NCBI GenBank assembly: GCA_014529385.2
Contig: CM043946.1
Span: forward strand, 17,558,077-17,622,076
Reading direction: 5' to 3'
Length of the DNA stretch: 64,000 nt
Source of the DNA: Adiantum capillus-veneris
Lineage: Eukaryota > Streptophyta > Polypodiopsida > Polypodiales > Pteridaceae
The notes beneath the pieces were generated by a model. The model was not told the origin of the DNA and searched no databases. It saw only the letters and a program-made list of their open reading frames with translations. A program made the position numbers and the translations under genes. Positions 21,585-33,066 of the stretch are shown one piece after another (the stretch's first letter is position 1; every line of letters starts with the position of its first letter).

Positions 21585-22060
21585 GTTTAGCTCATAGTAA
21601 GGCATCTTGTACAGTGGTACGTTTCATGGCTTCTAGTCACGAGTTAATTGGTTCTCTTAAACCTTGACAAAAACGAGTTACCTGTTGCTCTATGGTTATT
21701 ACTGGTGCGTAATGTCTAAGCCTTACAAACTTTGAGTGGTACTCTTCCAAGGATAAGCTATATTGTTTCAAGCTAAAAAAACTAATTCATCTTTATCGCT
21801 TCATGGGCATGAGGTAAGTATTTTTCCTTCATTGCTTGTTTAATTTCCCTCCAACTCTAAGAGTTCTCCAATAGTCCCATGTCACAACAATGTTGTTTCC
21901 ACCATAATTTTGCTTCCCCTGAGAAGCAAAACATCCCTAGCATTGTTTGGTTTGTAGGTGCAATTTTTACAACCAAAAAGTAATCATCCATAACTTCAAT
22001 CCATACTTCTGCATCCTTCTCAATATCAACACCCTCTCCTTTAAAAGAAGGTGGTTATAT
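21585..22060 (-). pseudogene. gag: Degenerate Ty3/gypsy gag
   Basis: Minus-strand translation gives DAEVWIEVMDDYF, MLGMFCFSGEAKLWWKQH, SWREIKQAMKEKYLPHAHEA, then after stops SLEEYHSKFVRLRHYAP and EQQVTRFCQGLREPIN. These are the successive blocks of a Retrotrans_gag domain. At least four stops interrupt it. It abuts the LTR-like end at 21584, so the rest of the element is missing or displaced. The PBS at 22612-22625 lies upstream, with a 550-bp leader that has no recognisable content. Confidence 0.8.
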
Positions 22061-22611
22061 TTGTTTGAGTAACAATTTCTTCTCCTAAATTTTCATATAA
22101 ATTCCTGAGTATTTTCCAACATATGAGTGATTTGAGGGTTCCGCTGAGTATATCATATACTAACATCAATGTTTTTAATAACTCAAAACACTAAGGTATT
22201 TTCTAAACTTAAACTTATCCAGTCCACTAAAAGCTGAATCATATGACTTAACCAACTTATCCATTCCATTAAAACTCAATCACATGAATTAACTAGTCAT
22301 GATTTATCTCAATTACATGACTTAACAAGTTATGACTTATCCAATCCACTAAAAACTCAATTACATGACTTGAGCAGTCAAACAAAAAAAATTTGAAGAA
22401 AAAAAACTTGATGTCCTATTCATAAAGTCATCAAAATGTCATATAGGGGGGTCTACAAAGATCTCTCTATGAGAAATATATTAGAGGTTTCAACCATAAC
22501 TGTGATACACATCGATTGACATGTCATAATATTTTGGTGGGTTAGGCCATGGGTGTAGAAAATAATACACACAAGGAAGCGTGGGGTAGCCAATGAAAAC
22601 TTTTAACCTAA

Positions 22612-22625
22612 GGCTTTGATACCAA
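22612..22625 (-). promoter_or_regulatory. Primer-binding site of the degenerate gypsy element
   Basis: TTGGTATCAAAGCC on the minus strand, one base off the initiator-Met type (A for G), three bases from the LTR end at 22629. Confidence 0.72.
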
Positions 22626-22628
22626 CTA

Positions 22629-24191
22629 TGAGGTCCCCAATACGAAAGATTGGGGCGACTTGATAGTTGGCCTTCCTTTATTCTCAAGTTCCATTGACGA
22701 CACCCTACTCTGATTCCTTGAAGCAAAGATATGATCACAGAAAAGATGAAGTCCTCTATCCATTGCAGTCGTGGTTGTAAGGGTCATACACCATAAGCCC
22801 GGTCAATAAAACAAAGGATTCTAATGGGATCTATTTCCTATATCATAAAGATAAAATCTCATTGACATATCTAGAATCTATAAACAATGTCTTTTTCCCT
22901 ACGTTGAAGAGACACAGCCGCCATTCATAAATCCTAAATGTGATATGAGACTTATTCTTAAGTAAGTAGTAGTCTGGTAAAAATTACCCAACTAATCGGG
23001 TCCACCCCTCCGTAGACATAGTTCTATTTGGATACTAGTCTCCCACTTTCCACACCGCATTCACCCATTCTTCTTGTTTTCTAATTACTACCACATTGTT
23101 TTACATGTACAAATAGGGTTTTATTAATTCCAAGCACAAGTTTTTTCATGTAGCCCTTCAAACATCACCAAAATAATTCTTTCACAAACACGGTATAATG
23201 AAAACAATCATATATTTCAACATAATTATCCAATTTTCTTATGAGTTTGCCGCTATCCGCGTATTTTCTCTGTTTAGCAAATAGAGACTTTGTAAAGGAT
23301 TTATTTATTCCCTAACCATAAAATATGCAAACATTTCTAATCGCTTACCACACAGGGGGCATCTCGCTAACCGCAAGGCATCTCGTTGATCGCAAGGGAC
23401 AAAAAGAGAGCTCATAACCTCAACTTAATCTCCACTACTCATGGAATCGTCTCACTAATTGCGAGTTTCATCTAGAAACAAGATATTACTTCAACAATTT
23501 TTCTTTTTAAGTTATTCTTTAAACATGCTCCACTAACTCCTAATATCAAACAATAACAATTTATCAAACAATTCTTTTACTACTATGATTGAGAGAGATA
23601 GAGAGAGAGAGAGATTGAGGGTGAGACGTTGAGGGAGAGAAGATACTTCTAGCGTCAAGGCACAAGAGCTTCCTCTTCCAAGAGTTTCTATGTGTGTGTT
23701 GAAAGTGAGGGAAGAGGGACCTTTATATAGGCTCTCAAAGGCAAAAGAAGGTGCTAAGAATAGTGAAAAGCAGAAAGATAAGTTCGCACGTGTTCGTGAC
23801 TTTTTTTTAGGCACACACACGCATCTTGATACACAATTTGGAGACTCTAATTTTAGGAGAAGTTTGTCTAAAAAGAAGAAAAGAAGCTCTAATCTTAACT
23901 TGCCTCTTTAACTTCTCTAAAAATACTCTTTCTTTCCTAAAACTTAGCCAAAATTTATTATTTCTTTCTTAAGGATCAACTCTTATCTTTAAACGTAGTC
24001 TTAAGGCTTCAATTTCCCATAGCAACTATCGTTCCCAAGTGAGTAAGGGCTATAATAAGTAGTTCTAGAGTCCAAGTTTTTATTCGATTATTTTGTTAAA
24101 ACTCTCTATGACTTAACAAAAATGCGAAGCTTAAATAATTTTACAAAAGTAACTAAAATAGTTCTTATTGATATATCTTGGGTATGTTACA
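22629..24191 (-). repeat. 5' LTR of the degenerate gypsy element, 1563 bp
   Basis: Plus-strand ends are TGAGGTCCCC ... GGTATGTTACA, set by the adjacent PBS and by the TG/CA rule. A minus-strand TATATAAA box is at 23722-23729, with a GA repeat at 23588-23615 about 110-135 bp downstream of it in the transcription direction. No second copy lies in the window, so the outer boundary rests on the terminal bases only. Confidence 0.7.
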
Positions 24192-24239
24192 AAGATAGTT
24201 TCTAAAGGGACGATCTTCTGTCACCTAAGGCACCATTAG

Positions 24240-25180
24240 GGGTTGATGTAACACATAAACAAAGATTCCAGTGGGTCATAGATAAGATAAAGAACAAGAT
24301 TTGAAGGTGGAAGTATGTACTTCCTCCTTTCCAAATAGGGTTAAAGTGATAAATTTGTTTATGCTCCCGTACATAGCTCTTGCGGGTCCACTCCTCAAGT
24401 TAGCCAAGTATAACTAGAAGGACTTTCTGAAAGCGGTCAAAAGATTCCTATGGAAGAATAGCACTAAAGACTTGACACCATCATAGTAGGCCAGATGGGA
24501 GCATGTCGGAGACCAACGGAGCAAGGTGGCATCAATATTTTCAACATGGTCATCCATGCAAAGGCCTAGTGTGCCAAACTCTTGACATCAATCACTAAGA
24601 AAAACTGGGCATGGGTGATTATGGCTAAGGACATGATTGACAAGTAAAAACTCATCTTGCAAGGAGCCAATGGAAAGACATAGAGGTGCATGACAAGTTG
24701 CTTGCCCCTCAATGGACCATCCCGAGGTTTGGAGGCATAACGGGAGAGCTAGTTCGAAAATGCACTAGAGCATTAGAGGGGTTTCAGTAGGGAGGTTGAC
24801 AAGGTATTTTCAAAACTCCATAACTCATTGGTCCCCATGGCTCTCCAAAATAGGAAGCATGCACCCATTTTGGAGAGAGATTGCTAGAAAGGTCAACAAC
24901 AAAAGGCTCAACAATTTAGCTCAACTTTGGGACAGCAACAAGAGAAGTTGGAAAGAAACAGACCAAGTGGCTACCCAATTCCAGCTCAGTGAGATTGAAA
25001 GACTGCTAGTCAATAGAATGGTTGAAGGGCTTGACAAATACTTTGCGCATGTTGGCGAGTACAAGTTTGAGTAGAAAACTTGGTGATGGCCCAAGAGTAG
25101 ACACTTCTTAAAATCGCAAACTAAGGATGTTTAACAAACGCTGATGAGCTCAACTAATCAATTCTCTCCCCTTAACAAAT
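24240..25180 (+). pseudogene. LINE pol C-terminal region, left half
   Basis: Plus-strand frames give VKRFLWKNS, ARWEHVGDQ and, after a frame change, GGINIFNMVIHAKA, AKLLTSITKKNWAWVIMAK. These match the region after RT in plant L1-type LINEs (RRFLW, W-E-x-V, GGL-x-I-x-x). Stops and shifts are frequent. The open stretch at 24796-25074 continues the region (THWSPWLSKIGSMHPFWREI). The remnant is interrupted at 25180 by the large LTR element and resumes at 47077, which gives both the orientation and the insertion point. Confidence 0.75.
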
Positions 25181-26128
25181 TGTTGACCACTGGGTCAACA
25201 ACACAACATAACTCAAGTTTCGTACCAAAGTCTTATCTTTTGCGAGTTATGAAATGCTCCGGATTATGGCTATAAACGTCATTTGTAATGAGTAGTTAAT
25301 CTAGTTTCAGAAGCCAGGGTGCAATGGCACTTCCAGATTGAAAATACAAATCCATTTCACCCTTTCAACCCCATTTTTGGTTAAACCTAAGGTAGACTTA
25401 GTATATAAGGTACCTAGGTCATTTTGTAAAGGGAGACTTTTATCATAATCAAAACTTTAGCACTGCCGTCTACTGTGTGTGTGAGAGAGAAAGAGAGTGA
25501 GCGTGAGCTTTATCCTCTAGCTACGCCTGGCTCGCTCAACACATTGGAGATCCGACTGCACCATTGTTGTAGGCTCGAGGAGAGTTACGCGACAACGCCA
25601 AGCATTCCATGCGAGACAAAGCGCACACGCCGACGCATCTACGAGCTATTTGTGGCCGTAAGTGTATCAAACGATCTCTGTTTTTTGCGTGCTAGTAGTC
25701 TATAGAATCGTGGCGACATAGGTACTCATAAATTTCAGTTTTGGGCACTTTCAAAATTCTGCTCTGTCATCCTATGTGTTTTTCGCAGATGGGTTTAGAG
25801 TGAGGTTTTTGAGTGTAGAAGCTTAGGGATAGGTGTATCCTAGTGCGGGGATGGTGTTCCTTAAGTTTCGTACGAATCTGGCATGATTAGGTGAGTTAAC
25901 TTCCGTATGTGTATATGTGGCTAGGTGGTGTAGTTGAGGGCAGTGAGGTTCTTGATTGTGGTATAGTTGGCCTTCCAGAGTGTTGTATGTGTAGGATGGT
26001 CTCAGCCTGACAAGCTAAAGAGATTTCCTCCGTGTGCCTATCGTGTCATCTGTGTCCTCGATTGACATTATGTTGATCTAGGTAGTGTTTGCATGCACTT
26101 CATGGGTGTGTGAGTCACTCCTCCAACA
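25181..26128 (+). repeat. 5' LTR of the outer element, 948 bp
   Basis: TGTTGACCACTGGG ... CTCCAACA, with a TATATAAG box at 25402-25409 and a GT/GA-rich tract at about 25472-25502, some 75 bp downstream of the TATA. It pairs with 46141-47076; besides substitutions there are small indels, for example about 12 bp near 46680. Confidence 0.92.
25402..25409 (+). promoter_or_regulatory. TATA box of the outer element LTR
   Basis: TATATAAG in the 5' LTR, conserved in the 3' LTR at 46362-46369. Confidence 0.6.
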
Positions 26129-26146
26129 TTGGCGCTGTTACCGGGG
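26129..26146 (+). promoter_or_regulatory. Primer-binding site, Asp-tRNA type
   Basis: TTGGCGCTGTTACCGGGG directly after the 5' LTR. It resembles the TGGCGCCGTTGCCGGGGA site seen in Athila/Tat-type plant gypsy elements and complementary to Asp tRNA, with two differences. Confidence 0.75.
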
Positions 26147-26671
26147 ACACAAGGACCTAAGTAGGTTTCCTACTAACACTCGTGTGATGGTTTCTTGATT
26201 TAGTTTCGACTAAAGAAAGCGTTTTTCTTAAGTGGATCCGGATGAGGATATTCCGTGATCAAGTGGATAGCCAGGAAGCGTGTGTCTTGCCGAGAGTCTG
26301 CGACTAGATAGGTTTAGTTAGGATTTGTGGATTAGAGTAGTTGTTGGTGGTCGAGTGATTTGTGAGGTGATAAAAGCGTTTACTAGTCCGTGTGTGGCAG
26401 TGAAGCGTTTTTCTACTCATAGATGCAAAACCCCATATGATTTATAGGAGTAGCTTTAGGTAAGTAATCCGATTCTGATCTAGAGCTATTCAGCACTGAA
26501 TTATTTGCTAAAGTGCTTGATTGCATTTGAAATCACGGAAAAGTGTGCTTTTGAGGGTAGAAATGCATTAAACAAGCTTGCGTGGATATTTTTGCATGAC
26601 TGACTGATGTTGTGCATATAAAAGAGCATTTGCAAGGATTCTGTGAAGAGAACCTGCAATTCTGTAAACAT

Positions 26672-26695
26672 AGACATCCTACGCATAGGATGTCT
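26672..26695. repeat. Isolated copy of the 24-bp leader palindrome
   Basis: Half-site AGACATCCTACG joined to its inverted copy, with one mismatched pair at the centre (CGCA). It lies 2.7 kb upstream of the main array; a split copy follows at 26961. Confidence 0.9.
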
Positions 26696-26974
26696 CAAGG
26701 GGGTTCTGGAGACCAAATTTGAAAATTATGACTGCACCAGTGGGTTCAGAGGGTAGGTTTTACCCTAGTAACATATTGACTTGGGTGTTTTTCCCTATTT
26801 TTGTTGACCAAAATCCAAAAGGCGAAGTCAGAAAACGTAAAATTTCAGCAAAGGCTTAATTGAGTGATTTTTGCATGTTTTTTCAATTGTGAAGCATACT
26901 TGCACTTGTTGAGAGCATAAGGAAGCATCAGGGACACTTCTGTCTCAAAAAATTAGCAGTAGACATCCTACGCA

Positions 26975-28978
26975 TTGTCGAGAAATTTGCGGTCTTGTCG
27001 GGAAAGCACCGGGCTTATGGCTGTGAGAGTTGGTGAGAGAACTCCAAAAAACTGAATGAAGGAGTTAAACCATAGATGCCATGGAGACTAGGGTTTGGAC
27101 GGAAGTGCAATCAAAGAAGACCCACTCTTTCTCTCTTGCACTCACACACACAAAGAAAGAACACAAAAGAGAGTGTCAAAACAACACAAAGATGAAAACA
27201 TCAAGGCTATGGTCATATCGTATCATGGGTAGTATGAAAGGGTTAATAGATGAGTTAATGGCATTCAATCTTGGCTGACCAAATAGGCTACGAATTGTTC
27301 TTTGGAATTGTAGTTTTGTGCTTACCATAATATATATATTTTTTATCTAGTGATTGGGATTAATTGTGTGTACAAATCCTCTTGGTTCATAGCAAGATAA
27401 CTACGCTTACGTCAAAAGAAAAGTTATAGTCTATGAGAGGTAGTATGATGGGATCCAGTGATAGAAGTATTTCATTGAGCCTTTTTGGGCCAAAGAGAAA
27501 CACTGTACGTTGTTGAAAGTGTATTTTACGGCTAATCCATACGTTAATTCTAATAGATCGTACAGAGTGAAAGTGATAGAAATTATCATCATGTGGGTTA
27601 TTCATCTAAGATAGTATGTGAGAAATGTAGATATGAGAGAAGTGAAGAGATGAGAGGTTCCCTCCCAAGCCCTATTCTTGCCCGTAGGCAATAAGGAAAC
27701 TGCGGGGAGAGATGTGACTGTAGCAAAGAGAACCTAGAATTTGTAGAGAGGATGAATTACTAAGAGTGAGAGAGATAGGTTTGGTTAAGGAGACGAGATT
27801 AGATATATATACATGTTGGATTAGAGATGAAAAAGAAAACAACAAGAAATCAAGAAAACATCAATGTAGAACACATCTTACTTGACAAACCCTTCGCCAC
27901 CATTATTGATGGAGAGAGAAGAAGAGGGGAGAACTCCACTTTGATTGATACGCCAAGTCCAAGACCTTATTTGATTAGAGTTGATCTTCCATGGATAGCA
28001 TGCAAGAATGGCTAGTCTTCCTCTAGGAGAAAGTGTAGGCTTAGGCTTATGTTAATGACTAAGTACAATTTGGCATTACTACTCCCTCCCTCATGAATTC
28101 CTCTCATCAATGGCTTGAATGCTTAAGTTCCTTTCAAGGAAGAAGAGGTCCCCTTTTATAGTTGAAGGGAACCTCCAAGGGTTTACACAAGAAGAGAGGA
28201 GCCAGTGTGAATAGAAACTGGAAAAGTTGGAAATGAGCTGTCCCTGCATGATGTGGGCAGACTGAGGTCCAGTATTTTGATCATATCTCCTCAACCGTAG
28301 CTCCAAATACAAAAGTAAAAATATGGGAAGAAAATTCAGCTCATTAGCTATGATTTGCATTTTAAAATCGTTTTCCAATTCGGATTGGAACCTTGTGTAA
28401 AAAAATCATCAAAATAGGGTCCATTTCTGGTAGCAAAAGTCTTACTGTGGTCCCCTTAGCCTAGACTTTCATTTGATTCCAAAGGACACCTCACGCCATA
28501 TGAAAGCATGACATTGCTCCTTGACAAAGTTTTGTAATCATGCTTACAATAATGCATTAAAATAAGTGTATCTTTGAAATCATGCCACCTAGTGTCCCAC
28601 GAGGATTTGATTCCCTCCTAGTAGCTATTTAAAAAGAAATATAAGAAAAATATTAAAAATACATAGAATATATATATATTGGAGTTTACCATAGATATAG
28701 GATCTAGCTATGGTGTGAGATAATAATGAGATAGTAGAAATAAAGAATCAATGCTTTTTGCCCCAAGTTAAAGAGGCGGAGCTATTGACGCTTTTCCCAT
28801 AGTATTCTTTTGATGGTAAAGTAAGAATAGGTTGAAAAATAATAGGATGAGATAGAAGGCGTATTATTATACTTAAATATGTATATGTACATTATAGAAA
28901 ATATAATTATGTATCTAAAAAGTTACAAGATAACTCTTGTAGCATGCGTTCCCACTATGTACGTGTCACAGCACGACA
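26975..28978 (-). mobile_element. 2.0-kb LTR-like insertion that split a leader palindrome
   Basis: The ends are TGTCGAG ... CACGACA, i.e. TG/CA with inverted TGTCG. The left flank is the first half of the 24-bp palindrome (AGACATCCTACGCAT) and the right flank is its second half (GCGTAGGATGTCT). GCAT/GCGT can be read as a four-base duplication with one change. A minus-strand TATAAAAG box lies at 28153-28160. A minus-strand small ORF (27387-27605) resembles ORFs of the Tat element at 56288-56741. It may be a solo LTR or a truncated element; no partner copy is in the window. Confidence 0.6.
27387..27605 (-). CDS. Small ORF related to the repeated ORF module of the Tat element
   Basis: 72 codons. 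The segment ISRKIHFQQRTVFLFG is nearly the same as ISRKIHFQQRMVFMFG in the ORF at 56523-56741, and ILPLIDYNFSFDV matches ILPLIDYHRSFDV. The similarity runs almost the whole length, so this is not a chance ORF. Function is unknown. It sits inside the LTR-like insertion, on the same strand as its TATA box and about 550-770 bp downstream. Confidence 0.5.
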   Translation of the reverse strand: MNNPHDDNFYHFHSVRSIRINVWISRKIHFQQRTVFLFGPKRLNEILLSLDPIILPLIDYNFSFDVSVVILL

Positions 28979-29410
28979 GCGTAGGATGTCTACAGGGTGA
29001 TCTGGTGGAAATTTTGAAAATCTGAGATTACCAGTGTGTTTAGAAGGTAGGTTTTACCCTATTTTCACTTGGAAAGGGGAACTTGACCATATCTTGACAG
29101 AATAAAGCCAGATAGACTGAAATTGCCAAACACCCTACCCAAATTGTGTCCAAGGCTTAATTTTGAGACCAAACCATAGGATGACTCCATAGGCATGTTC
29201 TAAATGTTGTATTGAGTGTATGTGATAAATTTCATCTCATTTGGGTCAGTGAAAAGGAAGATTGAACAGACTTTAGCATTTTTTACTAAAAAAGGCAAGA
29301 ATAGCTATTTTTGGGGTCTTTTGACATCCAAATTAAAATCTAAGCATAGCATTGGGTTGCTGACATCAAGGGGAAGCTGTGGCTCAAGTTTGGGGCAATT
29401 CTAAGCACTT

Positions 29411-30397
29411 AGACATCCTGCGCGTAGGATGTCTTCACCATGATTTAGCACTCCAAATCAACCTCTGAGCATACCACAGTGATCAACACCTTAAGGAGAG
29501 TTTATGGTTCAAATTTGGGGCAATTCTGAGCAGTTAGACATCCTACGCATAGGATGTCTAAGGCATGATTTAGAGGCCAAATTCAAACTGTGGACATAGC
29601 AGGGTGTTGTATAGCCTTAGGCAAGCCTCCTAGGAAAATTTGGTCCAATTTGGAGTTGATTTGACTTAGAAATTCATTAGAACAGACATCAGGATTTTAG
29701 AACAGATTCTTGATCATTTGACCAACCTATAGGTGTCAGAATCAAAAAGTAAAAATAGCTGTGAGTTTAGCACATCAAGGGGAAGCTATAGTGCAAGTTT
29801 GAGCTGAAACGGAGCCAAAAGACATCCTACGCGTAGGATGTCTCCAGGGTCATAAAGTGGTCAAAATTCTACTTTGGCCATAAAGGGAGGTTCTAAGTGT
29901 CTCAAGGATTCCAGAACTTTTTTCAAAAGTGAATTTGGACCTTGTTTGACCTATTTACCAAGCAAAGACAAGAATTGTTAGACATCCTACTCTTGGAGTG
30001 CACTAGAAGCTTATGCAGCCCAAATCTTGACCTATTGGCATCCAAATTCAATTTTGAGCATACCATTGGGGTGCTGAGCACTAGCAGAATCTTGGGATCA
30101 AGTTTGGACAAAATCTGAGCATCTAGACATCCTACGCGTAGGATGTCTCCAGCTTGATTTAGGACTACAAACCAACCTATGAGCACACCACTGTGATCAG
30201 CACATCAAGGAGAAGCTGGGGTGAAAATTTCAAGTCATTCTGAGCAAAAAGACATCCTACGCGTAGGATGTCTCAAGGCCATTTTTAGGTCCAAATGAAA
30301 TTCTGAGCATACCATTGTGTTGCTGGACTTAAGGGGAGTCTCTGGACCAAATTTTGTTAAATTCTGAGCATATAGACATCCTACGCGTAGGATGTCT
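29411..30397 (+). repeat. Array of 24-bp palindromes at about 125-bp spacing
   Basis: Copies at 29411-29434, 29536-29559, 29820-29843, 30125-30148, 30250-30273 and 30374-30397, with a decayed half at 29980-29990 and a right half at 28979-28991. The last four full copies are perfect palindromes (half-site AGACATCCTACG); the first two have one mismatched pair. Start-to-start distances are 125, 284, 305, 125 and 124. The spacers are related to one another (TGAGCATACCA... , ...TTCTGAGCA), so the palindrome is part of a roughly 125-bp tandem unit. It lies in the leader just upstream of gag. Confidence 0.92.
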
Positions 30398-30830
30398 CTA
30401 GGCCAGTTTTAGGATCCAATTGTAATTTTGTCACAGAGATCCCAAATCTTCTTTTAAAATTGAATTTGGACTCATTTTGACCTGTCTAAACTGCATTTCA
30501 CTGTTTTGGCCATAACTTTCACAAACGGTATCGGATCGGAAAAGTTTTTATATCAAAACGTAGCTTGAGAGCGTCTCTACAGATGTTAGAGTAAAACTTG
30601 AACTAAATGTATGCCCACGGCAACCATTTAGTTCAACTTTGAAAAAAAACGTCGTTTAAAGCCTCAAAATACATCCGCAAGTTAGGGGTGTCTAAAAGCG
30701 ACAATTTGCGAGAATTGTGACGAAACGATTGCGGTTTTGGACATAGTTTCGACTTTTCCCTAACCAAAGAACTTGAACACAGTGGACTAAGTCTACTGGA
30801 ACCAAGCAAAATCTCTTAAGCCCAGAAATC

Positions 30831-31422
30831 ATGTCTACCCTAGATTCAAACACAGCTTACACAAGCTTGGAGATCACGACGATAGAGGAATATCCTCCCA
30901 CAATGGATCTTCCAAACTTGCAATTGATAAAGATCCATCTTGTTGAGAGAGTTTGGATGATTGGTCATGAGAGTGAAGGACTATATAGATACATTGACGA
31001 CAACGAGGTCAATCTTTATAGGTGCTCAGATCCATACCTAGAAGAGATAACGGATTACAAGAACTTATATGTCTATACATACGGAGTTGACTGTCAGTGG
31101 AGATCTATAGTTGTCAACAAGTATGGACGAGAAAACAAAGTTGTAGAAAGCACAAATCCACAGACTGTACTAGAAAGAGGTGGATATTTGGTCAATGAAG
31201 GACCACAAATGCCTCCACCAACCACAAGAATTCCTATAGGAATTCCAAGAAGAGAGCCACCAGGATTCCCTTCAAGAGCGATAACGAGAGAAGGATTGGG
31301 AGAGTCTCTGGTTAGACTTGTAGACAATCGATGAGTTAGACCATCCCAAGTCCAGAAATGGGTAAACAAAAAATACTCCAAAGATAAAGATCCGAGAGAT
31401 CACGTAACGGCTTTAAGAAGAG
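30831..31422 (+). pseudogene. gag: Outer element gag, part before the nested insertion
   Basis: An ATG at 30831 opens MSTLDSNTAYTSLEI. No family is recognisable in the first 165 residues, which end Pro/Arg-rich. A TGA at 31332-31334 interrupts. The same frame then reads QVQKWVNKKYSKDKDPRDHV and stops at ALRR on the insertion point. The frame continues directly at 40434 with VIRAEEVSDF, showing that the inner element landed inside this gene. Confidence 0.8.
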
Positions 31423-32002
31423 TGTTAACCCTCACGGCACACGGACACCCCATCACCTACGATGGACGCGTATTATGTATTTGGTAGAGTCAGGCACCGG
31501 GCTTGTCGGACCAATAGGGAAAGGTAGAGTGATCGCCGATGAGAGGCGCACTTTAACTTGGACATTCAAGGGATTAGTTGGTTAAGCATGGGCGTCCAAG
31601 TGTGAATGGGGTGAGCTCCTATAAAAGCCAACTAAACCTAATTTTTACTCATTCTCTCATTTGTGCAATTGAAGAGTGCTCTTGCTCCATCTCCATCTTC
31701 TTCTTCTTCTTCACCTCCTTGTGTGTGCGTGTGAGAGAGAGAGAGAGAGAGGGAGAGTGTGTGTGCGATCGAGCATTACGAAGGCACGACGGCGGCGAAG
31801 CGGTTGAGCGCGGCACGACTGCAGCTTCTTCTTCATCGCGGCGAGGAATCCACCACGAAGGCGAGCGTAGAGCGGTGAGTGACACACCCTTTGTTTTCTT
31901 GAGCTTGCTAGTTTAGGCTTGTTGTGTGCTTGGAGCCGTTTGTGGCTCGCATACGGTGTATTGGCAAGTCCCTTGCTTCGACAGTGCGGCAAGGAGCGCA
32001 CA
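31423..32002 (+). repeat. 5' LTR of the inner element, 580 bp
   Basis: TGTTAACCCTCACGG ... GGAGCGCACA. TATAAAAG is at 31620-31627, with a GT/GA microsatellite about 100 bp downstream (31720-31768). Confidence 0.95.
31620..31627 (+). promoter_or_regulatory. TATA box of the inner element LTR
   Basis: TATAAAAG, repeated in the 3' LTR at 40055-40062. Confidence 0.62.
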
Positions 32003-32005
32003 TTT

Positions 32006-32024
32006 TTTGCGCCGCTGCCGGGGA
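32006..32024 (+). promoter_or_regulatory. Primer-binding site, Asp-tRNA type
   Basis: After the LTR end (CACA) and a T run comes TTGCGCCGCTGCCGGGGA, close to the Asp-type plant gypsy PBS but missing a G near its start. The same PBS class is used by the outer element. Confidence 0.7.
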
Positions 32025-32117
32025 TATGCCCTACACTAAGCTCGGTTAGCACTTTACGCTTCCTTGTGGTGCAATTTCTATCATAGGAAAGGTAGGGAAG
32101 GAGTGTGTGGAAGGTTT

Positions 32118-32490
32118 CTGTTTTTTGCATTTTCTGCAATTGCTGTCAAGTTTCAATTTCTGCTATTGTCTGCGTTTTTTCAATTTCCGCAATTTCTGCA
32201 TTTTCAAGTTCGGCGTTTTCAATTTCTGCAATTTCTGCGTTTTTTCCTGCAATTTCTGTAATTTTCTGCAATTTCTGTAATTTTCTGCAATTTCTGCAAT
32301 TTTCTGCAATTTCTGCGTTTTTTCCTGCAATTTCTGTAATTTTCTGCAATTTCTGCAATTTTTGCGTTTTTTCCTGCAATTTCTGTAAATTTCTGCAATT
32401 TTCTACAATTTCTGCGTTTTTTCCTGCAATTTCTGTAATTTTCTGCAATTTCTGCATTTCCGCGTTTTTTAATTTCTGTATTTTCTGCAT
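32118..32490 (+). repeat. TTTCTGCAA-type tandem repeat in the inner leader
   Basis: About 370 bp are built from 9-10-bp units (TTTCTGCAA, TTTCTGTAAT), with a higher-order unit carrying GCGTTTTTTCC at about 32237, 32315, 32364 and 32414. ORFs on either strand here are by-products of the repeat. A separate CCAAGC hexanucleotide tract follows at about 32653-32682. The rest of the leader to 33066 has no recognisable content. Confidence 0.88.
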
Positions 32491-33066
32491 CAAAAAATAA
32501 TTTGGGAAAAAATGTTTTTTGAGAAAATAAAAATAAAAATTTCGGAAATTAAAAACGCGAGCGAGTGGGCGGCGATATTTTTCGAAAATAAAAAACGTGA
32601 CTCTTAAAACGGACGGGTTGGTTTGTATAAAAGATAGATCGGGATCATTTTCCCAAGCCCAAGCCCAAGCCCAAGCCCAAGCCTTAGTCCTCAGTCTTAT
32701 GATATATACTAGAGTCACTCTTATATATATACCCTACTCCCTCAAGAGAGAATGAGAGCATGTGGGACAAGTCCTCCACTCTCCTCCTTTCTCTTCCCAC
32801 TTGCACCCTTAGACTTTCTAGTTTGGGCCTAGTTCCCTACTGGAAATTGACAGTTTTAGGGATTCCGAGGGCATAGAGTGACCAAACGGAGGGCTGTAAA
32901 GCACGGCACGACCCTCTGACCGATACGCTCGTTTCGAGCTATCACACGGCCCATTCCACGACACGCTCTAAAAAATCTAGCAAAAAAAACAAACAAAAAA
33001 CACGCTAAAAACTAGTCACAAGGCCTCATAGAGCAGCTTTTTGACACCTTAGGGTATCAAAAGCAC

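Noticed and set aside
29411-30397. Could the palindromes with regular spacers be a CRISPR array?
   Set aside because: Spacers of about 100 bp are similar to one another, not unique, no cas genes exist, and the context is a plant retroelement leader.
32146-32718. 190-codon minus-strand ORF, rich in KLQKITEIAGKNAEI-like repeats
   Set aside because: It is the reverse reading of the TTTCTGCAA tandem repeat in the leader; codon pattern follows the repeat.
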